Shown one piece after another: positions 17,993 through 25,484 of a DNA stretch of 64,000 bases (position 1 is the first letter of the stretch; every line of letters starts with the position of its first letter). Location: assembly GCF_001552635.1 (NCBI RefSeq), contig NZ_BCRO01000074.1:1-64000 (forward strand), given 5' to 3'. Position numbers and translations under genes: made by a program. The stretch is from Actinomadura hibisca NBRC 15177 (GTDB lineage Bacteria; Actinomycetota; Actinomycetes; Streptosporangiales; Streptosporangiaceae). Under the pieces are notes generated by a model that saw only the letters and a program-made list of their open reading frames with translations, had not been told where the DNA came from and made no database searches.

Positions 17993-19642
17993 GTGGAAAC
18001 CAATCACAACTTCCTGCAGACGGGGGGTCAACCGGTCTCGGATCGGATGCGGGAGTTGCTCGCCCGTGCGGCGCAGGACCACGTCTATGAACAGCGCTCC
18101 CAGGGTCAGGTTCTGGACGAGATCCGCCAGCGGCTTGAGGGCATGGAGTGGCTGCTGCGGGAGGTGCGCGAGCGCGAGCTGAGCGGCCTCACCGCACAGC
18201 TCGACACCGTCCGCGGGCAGGTGGACGAGCTGACCGGCAAGCCCCCGGAGTGGGCCGAGGGGCTCTCCGAGCACATCGAGTCGGTGGGCGAGCGGGTCAA
18301 GCCCGTCGCCGAACTGCCGGCGTTGTGGGCCGACCTCGGCGCCATCGGCGAGCACGTGGACGAGGGCCTGACCCGCATCCAGGCCGTCATCGACTCCGCG
18401 CAGCACATCACCGACGTCACCCAGCAGGCGTCGCAGCGCATGGAGGAGATGACCAAGCGGCTCGACAAGCTGCAGGGCAGCATGGAGGCCGCGTCGGTCC
18501 GGTTCAACCGGCTGGACAAGTCGCTGGCCGAGCTGGGGCACCGGTCCGAGCGGCTGGAGCACTCGGTCAACGGCATCAGCACCCGGGTCGACCAGTCCCT
18601 GGGCGAGATGGCCGAGCGGGTGGAGCAGGGCCTGGAGGCGGTCAACGGCCGGGTCGAGGGCGTCGGCGGCCGGCTGGACGGGCTGGACGGGCGGCTGGAC
18701 GGCCTGGACGGCCGGCTGGAGGGCCTGTCGGGCAAGCTGAACGGGCTGGACGGCCGCTTCGAGGGCATCGACGACCGCATCGACGGGGTCAACGACCGCA
18801 TCGGGCAGCTGCCGGGCACCCTGGAGGTCTCCGAGCTGCACCGCAGGCTCCGCGAGCTGGCCGAGCGGCCGGTGGTCGACTACGGCGACCGGTTCGAGGC
18901 GCTGGAGAAGCACCTGGTGCAGGCCGTCGACCCGCTGATCGACGAGCTGCGGGCCCGGCCCGACCGCGACGAGGTCAAGGCGACCATGTCGCAGATCGCC
19001 GAGACGGCCTACAGCGACGTCGCCAAGCGGATGGACGAGTTCTCCCGCCGGTTCGAGGACGTGCACGAGGACGTCCGCAAGCGCATCGAGGGCATCCACG
19101 AGGAGGTCACCAAGAAGGTCGACGGCGCGCTGGAGGAGTTCACCACGCAGGTGGACATCGTCTCCCGCAGCGTCGAGTCGGTGCACATCGACGTGGCCAA
19201 GCAGGTCGAGTCGGTGCAGAACGAGGTGTCGCGCCAGGTCACCGGCGTGCACACCGACGTGTCCAAGCGGATCGACGACATCCACCAGAACGTCACCAGG
19301 CAGGTGGACAGCATCCACGAGAACGTCACCCAGCAGGTCAGCGGCCTCCAGGAGGACGTCGCCCGGCAGGTCGACGGCGTGCAGGAGGAGTTCGGCAAGC
19401 GCGTGGACGGCGTGCAGGACGAGGTCACCCGCCGCGCCGAGGCGGTCCAGGAGGCGCTGGGCCAGCGCTTCGACGACGTGCAGGAGCGGGTCGGCATGCG
19501 CGTCGACATCGTGCACGACGACGTCACCAAGCAGGTGACCGCGGTGCACGAGGACGTGCTCAAGCGGCTCTCCACGCTGGAGGAGACCATGCTGGCCCTG
19601 GCCGAGGCGCTGCTGCGCCCGCGTCGCGAGGGGAAGGACTGA
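17993..19642 (+). CDS. Large coiled-coil protein with exact 7- and 11-residue repeats
   Basis: A 549-residue, highly charged, almost entirely helical protein with no signal peptide or membrane helix. Residues about 20-215 are ordinary coiled coil. Residues 221-269 are seven tandem heptads of the form LDGLDGR. Residues 343-525 are sixteen hendecads (for example VESVHIDVAKQ, IDDIHQNVTRQ, VDSIHENVTQQ) broken once by a seven-residue insert, VDIVSRS; the period is exact over 183 residues. Such 11-residue periodicity gives a right-handed or straight amphipathic helix, seen in lipid-surface proteins and some filament proteins. The GTG at 17993 has AAGGAG six bases upstream. It stands alone and ends in a strong terminator. 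Function is unknown; a cytoskeletal, polar-growth or membrane-surface role is inference. Confidence 0.85.
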   Translation: METNHNFLQTGGQPVSDRMRELLARAAQDHVYEQRSQGQVLDEIRQRLEGMEWLLREVRERELSGLTAQLDTVRGQVDELTGKPPEWAEGLSEHIESVGERVKPVAELPALWADLGAIGEHVDEGLTRIQAVIDSAQHITDVTQQASQRMEEMTKRLDKLQGSMEAASVRFNRLDKSLAELGHRSERLEHSVNGISTRVDQSLGEMAERVEQGLEAVNGRVEGVGGRLDGLDGRLDGLDGRLEGLSGKLNGLDGRFEGIDDRIDGVNDRIGQLPGTLEVSELHRRLRELAERPVVDYGDRFEALEKHLVQAVDPLIDELRARPDRDEVKATMSQIAETAYSDVAKRMDEFSRRFEDVHEDVRKRIEGIHEEVTKKVDGALEEFTTQVDIVSRSVESVHIDVAKQVESVQNEVSRQVTGVHTDVSKRIDDIHQNVTRQVDSIHENVTQQVSGLQEDVARQVDGVQEEFGKRVDGVQDEVTRRAEAVQEALGQRFDDVQERVGMRVDIVHDDVTKQVTAVHEDVLKRLSTLEETMLALAEALLRPRREGKD

Positions 19643-19649
19643 GGGCTGA

Positions 19650-19689
19650 GGTGGGGCGTCCCTGATCGAACCCCTCAGGACGCCCCACC
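19650..19689 (+). terminator. Terminator of the coiled-coil gene
   Basis: Perfect 12-bp stem GGTGGGGCGTCC (19650-19661) with GGACGCCCCACC (19678-19689), seven bases after the stop codon. Confidence 0.75.
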
Positions 19690-19870
19690 CGGTTCCGCCG
19701 CCCCGCCCGGCCGCTCCATCCGGGCCCCCGGCCGCACCACCGCACCGCCGCACCGTCCGTCCGCACCGTCCGAGCCACCCGGCCGCACCGCCCCACCGCT
19801 CCGCCGTCCGGCCGTCCGGCCGTCCGGTGGCCCAGCCGGTGATCAAGGCACGTCGATGACGTGCCTTTCG
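19690..19870. repeat. Low-complexity CCG/GTCCGGCC repeats and second hairpin
   Basis: A stretch of imperfect CCGCACCG and CGTCCGGC tandem units (19730-19830) with almost no G+C relief. It is followed by a perfect 10-bp hairpin AAGGCACGTC/GACGTGCCTT (19845-19867) with a three-base loop and then TTCG. The hairpin could be a terminator for minus-strand transcripts or a processing site ahead of the next gene. Confidence 0.45.
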
Positions 19871-19922
19871 TTACGTTCCGGCTTCGCAAAATCACGCTCA
19901 ATACGCGCCGGAATCCGTTTTG

Positions 19923-20843
19923 ATGGTGGTCGTGACGCACTCACCCGCCATCAGCCCGCCGACCGGCGGCCTGTCCGACCGCGCCGTGCGCTGGGTCGAG
20001 CAGTGCCTCGGCCAGGGCGCGGGGGTGCGCGAGATCCGCACGTTGCCGGGCGGCGCCGCCCACGTCAACCACGCGCTGCTGGTGGAGAGCCGCTCGGGCA
20101 GCGCGCACCGCCTGGTGCTGCGCCGCTGGTTGCCGCGCGAGGGCCTCGCCGCCGCCGAGTTCTCCCCCGAACGCGAGATCGCCGCGCTGGCCCTGCTGGC
20201 GGGGTGCGAGCTGCCCACCCCCTCGCTGGTCGCCGCCGACCCGGCGGGCGCCCACTGCGGCGGCCCCGCCCTGCTGATCACCTGGCTGGACGGCCACCCG
20301 CCGGATCCCGCCCCGGCCGACCTGGACGAGTACCTGATCCAGCTCGCCGCCGCGCCGCTGTCGGTGCACGCGCTGCGCGGCGCGGCCTCGATGCCGCCGT
20401 ACATGCCGGCCAACCGGCTCGACCGGCGGCTGCCGCCCGCGCACGCGTTGCGCCCGTGGTTGTGGGACCGTGCCCACGAGGCCGCCGCGCGCCCCGCGCC
20501 GCACGCGCCGTCCCGGTTCATCCACCGCGACTACGAGCCCGGCAACACGTTGTGGTCCGGCGGGCGGCTGACCGGGGTGGTGGACTGGTCGGACGCCTCC
20601 TGCGGCCCGGTCGCGGTGGACGTGGCGCGGATGCGGCTGGGGCTCGCGCTGCGGCACGGCGTGCAGGCCGCCGACCGGTTCCTGGCGGTGTTCGACCAGG
20701 TGTCGGGCGGCCACGAGCACGACCCGTACTGGGACCTGCGCTGCCTGCTGGACCTGCTGCCCGAGGACGACGGCCGGGAGCTGCCCGAGCAGAAGGTCCC
20801 GCTGTACGAGGAGTACCTGGCCGCCCTCCTCGCCACGGTCTGA
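19923..20843 (+). CDS. Phosphotransferase of the aminoglycoside phosphotransferase (APH) fold
   Basis: A 306-residue small-molecule kinase-fold protein. It shows a Gly-rich N-lobe segment (LPGGAAHVNHALLVE), LVLRRW with the ATP-contacting residue, the Brenner motif FIHRDYEPGNTLW with catalytic Asp and metal-binding Asn, and GVVDWSDA with the second metal-binding Asp. The family phosphorylates aminoglycosides, choline, homoserine or other hydroxyl compounds; the substrate here cannot be read from sequence. The ATG at 19923 is the first sensible start; GTG at 19932 is an alternative. It is convergent with tsaD and has no resistance-gene context, so it is more likely a metabolic kinase than a resistance determinant. 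Confidence 0.85.
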   Translation: MVVVTHSPAISPPTGGLSDRAVRWVEQCLGQGAGVREIRTLPGGAAHVNHALLVESRSGSAHRLVLRRWLPREGLAAAEFSPEREIAALALLAGCELPTPSLVAADPAGAHCGGPALLITWLDGHPPDPAPADLDEYLIQLAAAPLSVHALRGAASMPPYMPANRLDRRLPPAHALRPWLWDRAHEAAARPAPHAPSRFIHRDYEPGNTLWSGGRLTGVVDWSDASCGPVAVDVARMRLGLALRHGVQAADRFLAVFDQVSGGHEHDPYWDLRCLLDLLPEDDGRELPEQKVPLYEEYLAALLATV

Positions 20844-20902
20844 CCCGCGACGACCCCGCTTACGGCCTGACCCGCGATGCCTGGCCCGCGACGGGCCAGC
20901 CG

Positions 20903-21940
20903 TTACAACCTGACGGCCTCGATCGGCAGGCTGGAGTCGGCGGGCAGGTCCAGTTCCGAGGGCGTCAGCCCGGACGACACCAGCTCCGCGCCCAGCGCCG
21001 CCACCATCGCCCCGTTGTCGGTGCACAGCTTGGGCCGCGGCACCCGCAGCCGCACCCCGGCGCGGTCGCAACGTTCCTGCGCCAGCGCGCGCAGCCGCGA
21101 GTTGGCCGCGACGCCGCCGCCGATCAGCAGGTCCTGGACGCCGTGCGCCTTGCAGACCTGGAGCGCCTTGTGGGTGAGCACGTCCACCACCGCCTCCTGG
21201 AACGAGGCGGCCACGTCGGCGACCGGCACCGGCTCCCCGGCGCGCTCGCGGGCCTCCACCCACCGGGCCACGGCGGTCTTCAGGCCGGAGAAGGAGAAGT
21301 CGTAGGTGCCGTCGGCGTACTTGCCGCGCGGGAAGCTGATCGCGGCGCGGTCGCCCTCGCGGGCCGCCTTGTCGATGAACGGCCCGCCGGGGAAGCCCAG
21401 GTCCAGCACCCGCGCGACCTTGTCGAACGCCTCGCCCGCCGCGTCGTCCACCGTCGAGCCGAGCAGCCGCACGTCGGTGGCCACGTCCGGCACCAGCAGC
21501 AGCGAGGAGTGCCCGCCCGACACCAGCATCGCCACGCACGGCTTGGGCAGCGGCCCGTGTTCGAGCTGGTCGACGCACACGTGCGCGGCCAGATGGTTGA
21601 CGCCGTACAGCGGCTTGCCGAGCGACAACGAGTACGCCTTGGCCGCCGCGACCCCGACCATCAGCGCGCCCGGCAGGCCCGGTCCGGCCGTCACCGCGAA
21701 CGCGTCGATGTCGGCGAAGGCGACGCCCGCGTCGGCGAGCGCGCGCTCGACCGTGGGGCCCATCGCCTCCAGGTGCGCGCGCGAGGCGACCTCGGGCACC
21801 ACGCCGCCGAAGCGGGCGTGCTGCTCGACGCTGGAGGCGACCGCGTCGGCCAGCAGCGTGCTGCCGCGCACGATGCCGACGCCGGTCTCGTCGCACGAGG
21901 TCTCGATGCCCAGGACCAGCGGCTCCGAGTCAATGATCAT
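20903..21940 (-). CDS. tsaD: tRNA N6-adenosine threonylcarbamoyltransferase TsaD
   Basis: A 345-residue enzyme that, with TsaB and TsaE, transfers threonylcarbamoyl to A37 of ANN-decoding tRNAs. It shows VLGIETSCDETGVGIV at the N-terminus, VVPEVASRAH, the metal-binding NHLAAHV pair of His residues, the SGGHSS nucleotide loop, FSFSGLKTAV, and GGGVAANSRLR. Length is normal. The ATG at 21940 directly abuts the rimI stop (TAA then ATG, no spacer), so translation is coupled. It is the last gene of the tsaB-rimI-tsaD unit. Confidence 0.97.
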   Translation of the reverse strand: MIIDSEPLVLGIETSCDETGVGIVRGSTLLADAVASSVEQHARFGGVVPEVASRAHLEAMGPTVERALADAGVAFADIDAFAVTAGPGLPGALMVGVAAAKAYSLSLGKPLYGVNHLAAHVCVDQLEHGPLPKPCVAMLVSGGHSSLLLVPDVATDVRLLGSTVDDAAGEAFDKVARVLDLGFPGGPFIDKAAREGDRAAISFPRGKYADGTYDFSFSGLKTAVARWVEARERAGEPVPVADVAASFQEAVVDVLTHKALQVCKAHGVQDLLIGGGVAANSRLRALAQERCDRAGVRLRVPRPKLCTDNGAMVAALGAELVSSGLTPSELDLPADSSLPIEAVRL

Positions 21941-22447
21941 TTATGCCTCCCCCGAGAAGCCCACCGGCGGCCGGGCGCGCAGCACCAGCCGCATCACGAT
22001 CGCGTCCACGCCGGACGGCTGGTAGTAGCGCTTGCGCAGGCCCACGCGCTCGAAGCCGAACCGCTCGTACAGGCGCTGGGCGGGCGCGTTGTCGGCCCGC
22101 ACCTCCAGGAACACCGCGTCGCTGCCGCGCCGGGCCGCCTCGTCCAGCAGCTCGGTCAGCAGCGCCGCGCCCAGCCCCGAGCCGCGCCGGTCGGGCCGCA
22201 CGCCGATGGTCTGCACGTCGGCCTGGCCGCCGGCCGCGGCGAGCCCGGCGTAGCCGACCAGCTCCCCGGGCCGGTCGCCGGCCAGCTCGGCGACCACGTA
22301 GTGGCGGGTGCGCGGCTGGTCGTCCAGCTCGCCGCGCAACATGTCCATCGTCCAGGCGTCGTCGGGGAACAACACCTGCTCCAGCGCGTGGACGGCGGGC
22401 AGGTCGGCCTCGGCCATGCCCCGGATCAGCACGGTCTCCTGGCTCAC
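21941..22447 (-). CDS. rimI: Ribosomal-protein-alanine N-acetyltransferase RimI
   Basis: A 168-residue GNAT acetyltransferase of the RimI type, expected to acetylate the N-terminus of ribosomal protein S18 or other proteins. The acetyl-CoA-binding motif A is IGVRPDRRGSGLGAALL; the C-terminal ERFGFERVGLRKRYYQPSGVDAIVMRL is typical. The start is GTG at 22447, overlapping the tsaB stop as GTGA. The order tsaB-rimI-tsaD is standard in actinobacteria. A much longer reading frame extends upstream but duplicates the tsaB region in another frame and is rejected. Confidence 0.93.
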   Translation of the reverse strand: MSQETVLIRGMAEADLPAVHALEQVLFPDDAWTMDMLRGELDDQPRTRHYVVAELAGDRPGELVGYAGLAAAGGQADVQTIGVRPDRRGSGLGAALLTELLDEAARRGSDAVFLEVRADNAPAQRLYERFGFERVGLRKRYYQPSGVDAIVMRLVLRARPPVGFSGEA

Positions 22448-23118
22448 GCCGGGGTCACCTTCTTGCGCGGGCCGGGCTCCTTGGCGTCGGGACGGCGCAG
22501 GTAGAGCGGCTCGGGCGGCAGCAGCTCGGGGCCGGGACGGCCCGACAGGCGCGTCACCGCCAGCTCGGCGAGCGCGGCGGCGGTGGGCAGCAGCGGCGCG
22601 GGGTCGGCGGCCCGGTCGCCGAGCACTTCGGCGTAGATCTGCGCGCCCTCCCCGATGACCGGCAGCCCCTCGGGCAGCCCGGCGGCGGGGCCGACGGCGG
22701 GCTCGGTGGCGCGGGCCTGCGCGGAGTCGTAGCGGGCCCAGTAGACCTCTTTGCGGCGCGCGTCGGTGGCGACGACGAACGGCTCGTCGCGCCCGGACGC
22801 CCAGGCGAGCACGTCCAGCGTGCACACCCCGTGCACCGGCACGCGCAGCGCCTCGCCCATGGCGATCGCGGTGACCAGGCCGACCCGCAGCCCGGTGTAG
22901 GGGCCGGGGCCGACGCCCACGGCGATGGCGCTGAGGTCGTCGGGCGCGGCGCCCGCCTCGGCCAGCACCCGGGCGATGGAGGGGGTGAGCAGCTCGGTGT
23001 GCCTGCGCTGGTCGACCGCCTCGGCGGTCGCGCGGGCGCGCACGCCCTCGCCGGGGGTCCATTCGTACAGAGCGACGGTGACCGCGGCGGTGGCGGTGTC
23101 GAAAGCCAAGACCAGCAC
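22444..23118 (-). CDS. tsaB: tRNA threonylcarbamoyladenosine biosynthesis protein TsaB
   Basis: A 224-residue non-catalytic partner of TsaD in t6A formation, with the ASKHA fold. It shows LAFDTATAAVTVALY near the N-terminus, RRHTELLTPSI, and the conserved VGVGPGPYTGLRVGL. The C-terminal third is variable, as usual. The start is set at GTG 23118; an in-frame TTG three codons upstream is possible. It ends in a GTGA overlap with rimI. The upstream gene is a repeat-rich membrane protein 62 bases away on the same strand, so this unit may be read through from tsaE. Confidence 0.93.
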   Translation of the reverse strand: MLVLAFDTATAAVTVALYEWTPGEGVRARATAEAVDQRRHTELLTPSIARVLAEAGAAPDDLSAIAVGVGPGPYTGLRVGLVTAIAMGEALRVPVHGVCTLDVLAWASGRDEPFVVATDARRKEVYWARYDSAQARATEPAVGPAAGLPEGLPVIGEGAQIYAEVLGDRAADPAPLLPTAAALAELAVTRLSGRPGPELLPPEPLYLRRPDAKEPGPRKKVTPA

Positions 23119-23179
23119 GATGGGCAAGCCTATCCGTCCGGCCGGGATGCCGGTCCCCGCTCCGGAAGGCGCGTCCCGT

Positions 23180-24781
23180 TTACCCGGCGGCCAGTTCCTC
23201 GACGGCGGCGCGGGCGGCCTCGACCGAGCCGTCCATGGCGTCGTCGGCGCTCAGCGGGTCGCCCTTGTTGCTGCCGGAGTAGTGCACGGTCACCAGGACG
23301 TTGGCGACGCGCGCGTTGGCGATGGCCTCGCCCGAGCCCTGGCCCTTGTCCACGCTGTAGACGACGTAGCTCTCCTCGCCGAGGTCGGCGGGCTTGGCCT
23401 TGTCGGTCAGCTCCTGCCCGGCCAGCAGCGCCTTGCCCGACTCGTCGTCGCGGCGCTCGGAGCCGAAGGTGCGGCGCGCGGCGTCGGTGGGGCTCTGCTC
23501 GGCGGCCCCGGCGATCGCCCGCAGCTCCAGGGTGAGCTGGCGCTTGCGGTCGCCGATGTAGGTGCCCCAGACGCACTGGTTCTGGCGCTCGTTGCTCTGG
23601 TAGGTGTCGGCCTGGGTGCGGTCGGCCTTGGGGGCCAGCTTCTCGGCGAGGTCGGCGCCGACCAGCTCGCAGGCGTCGGGGACGACCGAGCGCTCGGACT
23701 TGGCGGGCGCGGTGGTCTCGGTCGCGCCGCTGCCCACGACCTGGCCCGCGTCGCGGTCGCCGCCCACGCCGACGTTGCTGAGGATCGCGACGGCGGCCAG
23801 CACGCACACGCCCGCGCCGGTGGCGATGCCCGCGAAGATCAGGCCCAGCTTGCGGCCCGCGCGGCGCTCGCGCTCGACGCGGCGGTGGCTGCCGCTGCCG
23901 GTGCGGTGGCCGCCTCCGGCCGCCGAGCGGCGGGAGCCGGGCTGGGCGGAGCGCCGGGGCTCGCCGGTGACGGTGGGGTGGCCGCCGGTCGGGGAGGACT
24001 CGGAGGGGTCGTCGGAGTAGCGCCCGCCGCCGAGGCCGTACTCGCCGGAACCCCGGGAGGGGTACGGGGAGGAGCCGCCGGTGGCGTACGGGCCCGAGTC
24101 GCGGGTGGGGTACGGACGCGAACCGCCGGTTGGGTGCGGGCCCGAGCCACGAGTGGGGCGCTGGCCTGAGTCGCCGGCCGGGTACTGGGCCGAGCCACCG
24201 GTGAGGTGCTGGCCCGAATCGCGGGCGGGGTACTGAGTCGAGCCGCCGGTGGAGTACGGGCCGGAATCACGCGCGGGGTACTGGGCCGAGCCGCCGGGCG
24301 AGTGCAGGCCCGAATCACGCGCGGGGTACTGGGCCGAGTCACGGATGGGGCGCTGGCCGGAGTCGCCGGGCGGGTAGGTGCCGGGGGCGGGTGCGCTCAG
24401 CGGGACGTTGCCGGTGGGGTAGCCGCCCGAGGAGCGCGCGCTCTGCCCGGAAAGCGGGTGCTCGCCGCTGCCGTAGTCGCTGAGCGGGTAGCCGCCGGTC
24501 GCGGCCCCGCCGCCGCTCTGCGCAGGAGTGGGGTAGCCGCCCGTGGGGTGACCGCCCGAGGGCCGGTTCTCCGTGGGGTGGGCGCCCGAAAGGGGCACGG
24601 CGCCGTGCGCGCCCGTGCCGTACCCGGCGGCCGGGACCTGCCCGTACTCGCCGGGGCGTTGCCCGCCCTGGCCGTGCTCACCGCCGCTCGTCCGGTAACC
24701 GTCGCCTGACGCGCCGTGGTCGCCGCCCGAACCACGGTAGCTGTCCATGCGGTGACTCCCGCTGCGATGGCTACCACTCAC
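23180..24781 (-). CDS. Single-pass membrane protein with 16-residue repeats and DUF3558-like outer domain
   Basis: A 533-residue protein in three parts. Residues 1-300 are a low-complexity Gly/Ser/Pro/Tyr-rich cytoplasmic region containing about seven tandem 16-residue units (134-244; e.g. SAQYPARDSGPYSTGG). A basic stop-transfer and a membrane helix follow at about 311-336. Residues 340-533 form an outer domain with two Cys (DACELVG, NQCVWG) and SGKALLAGQ, resembling DUF3558-type domains; that assignment is tentative. No catalytic motif is seen. The GTG at 24781 has GGAG nine bases upstream. It is inserted between tsaE and tsaB, which are normally adjacent. The Tyr/Arg/Asp repeat could self-associate or bind a partner; function is unknown. 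Confidence 0.75.
   Translation of the reverse strand: MSGSHRSGSHRMDSYRGSGGDHGASGDGYRTSGGEHGQGGQRPGEYGQVPAAGYGTGAHGAVPLSGAHPTENRPSGGHPTGGYPTPAQSGGGAATGGYPLSDYGSGEHPLSGQSARSSGGYPTGNVPLSAPAPGTYPPGDSGQRPIRDSAQYPARDSGLHSPGGSAQYPARDSGPYSTGGSTQYPARDSGQHLTGGSAQYPAGDSGQRPTRGSGPHPTGGSRPYPTRDSGPYATGGSSPYPSRGSGEYGLGGGRYSDDPSESSPTGGHPTVTGEPRRSAQPGSRRSAAGGGHRTGSGSHRRVERERRAGRKLGLIFAGIATGAGVCVLAAVAILSNVGVGGDRDAGQVVGSGATETTAPAKSERSVVPDACELVGADLAEKLAPKADRTQADTYQSNERQNQCVWGTYIGDRKRQLTLELRAIAGAAEQSPTDAARRTFGSERRDDESGKALLAGQELTDKAKPADLGEESYVVYSVDKGQGSGEAIANARVANVLVTVHYSGSNKGDPLSADDAMDGSVEAARAAVEELAAG
24050..24382 (-). repeat. In-frame tandem repeat of about 48 bases
   Basis: About seven imperfect 48-base units within the membrane-protein gene, encoding 16-residue Ser/Tyr/Pro/Arg/Asp/Gly repeats. 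Copies differ mainly at codon third positions and at two variable residue positions, and keep the reading frame, as expected for unit gain and loss by slippage. Confidence 0.8.
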
Positions 24782-24908
24782 CGGATACCACTCCTGCGTT
24801 AAGGAAATCTGTTATGTCGCGTAGGTGAGGTTCGTTCCGGCAAAGAGTACGACATCTCCCTGCAAAGTGGTCGGCGCACACTGACAAAAAACGCGAGGGT
24901 TTTTCACA

Positions 24909-25484
24909 TTACCGGATAATGTGATCTTGCAGGTCGGCCCAGCGATCGCCCACTCCCGACAGGCGCACCACACGCTCCTCGGTGGAGTCGTCGGCGGCCC
25001 GCGAGATGATCATTTCCAGCCGTTCGTCGGCCAGTCCCTCGGCCAGTCCCTCGCCCCATTCCACGACCGTCACCGATTCGGCCAGCGAGGCGTCCAGGTC
25101 CAGGTCGTCCAGCTCCGCGAAACCGCCCAGCCGGTAGGCGTCCACGTGCACCAGGCCGGGGCCGCCGGCCAGCGACGGGTGCACCCGCGCGATCACGAAG
25201 GTCGGCGAGGTGATCGGCCCGCGCACCTTCAGCCCCTCGCCGAGGCCCTGCGTCAGCGTGGTCTTGCCCGCGCCGAGGTCGCCGGTCAGCACCAGCAGGT
25301 CGCCCGCCCGCAGCAGCCCGGCCAGCCGGACGCCGAACTCCCGCATGTCCGCCGCCGTCGGGATCGTGACGGTGACTTCCGTGGCCTGCTCGCGCGCGTC
25401 CTGCTGCGCCGTGCCCTGCTCCCGTGCGGCCCGCTTCCTCACGTCCTGCTCCCCCATGTCCTGTCCCCCGTTCGGTCCGCTCAC
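24909..25484 (-). CDS. tsaE: tRNA threonylcarbamoyladenosine biosynthesis ATPase TsaE
   Basis: A 191-residue P-loop ATPase that supports the TsaB-TsaD complex. It shows the Walker A motif LTGDLGAGKTT, SPTFVIARVH, the Walker-B-like HVDAYRL, and VVEWGEGL, all diagnostic. The first 35 residues are an Ala/Gln/Arg-rich extension. The start is GTG at 25484, overlapping the alpha/beta hydrolase stop as GTGA; an ATG at 25457 is an alternative. About 127 bases separate it from the repeat-rich membrane protein gene downstream. Confidence 0.95.
   Translation of the reverse strand: MSGPNGGQDMGEQDVRKRAAREQGTAQQDAREQATEVTVTIPTAADMREFGVRLAGLLRAGDLLVLTGDLGAGKTTLTQGLGEGLKVRGPITSPTFVIARVHPSLAGGPGLVHVDAYRLGGFAELDDLDLDASLAESVTVVEWGEGLAEGLADERLEMIISRAADDSTEERVVRLSGVGDRWADLQDHIIR

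Noticed and set aside
19923..20843. Aminoglycoside resistance gene
   Set aside because: Only the general APH fold is visible; no specific resistance-family motif or mobile context.
22448..23062. Longer RimI with 200 extra N-terminal residues
   Set aside because: The extension is the tsaB region in another frame; GTG at 22447 overlaps the tsaB stop and gives a normal RimI length.
24050..24382. CRISPR array
   Set aside because: The repeats are contiguous, in frame, imperfect and within a protein gene; there are no spacers and no cas genes.
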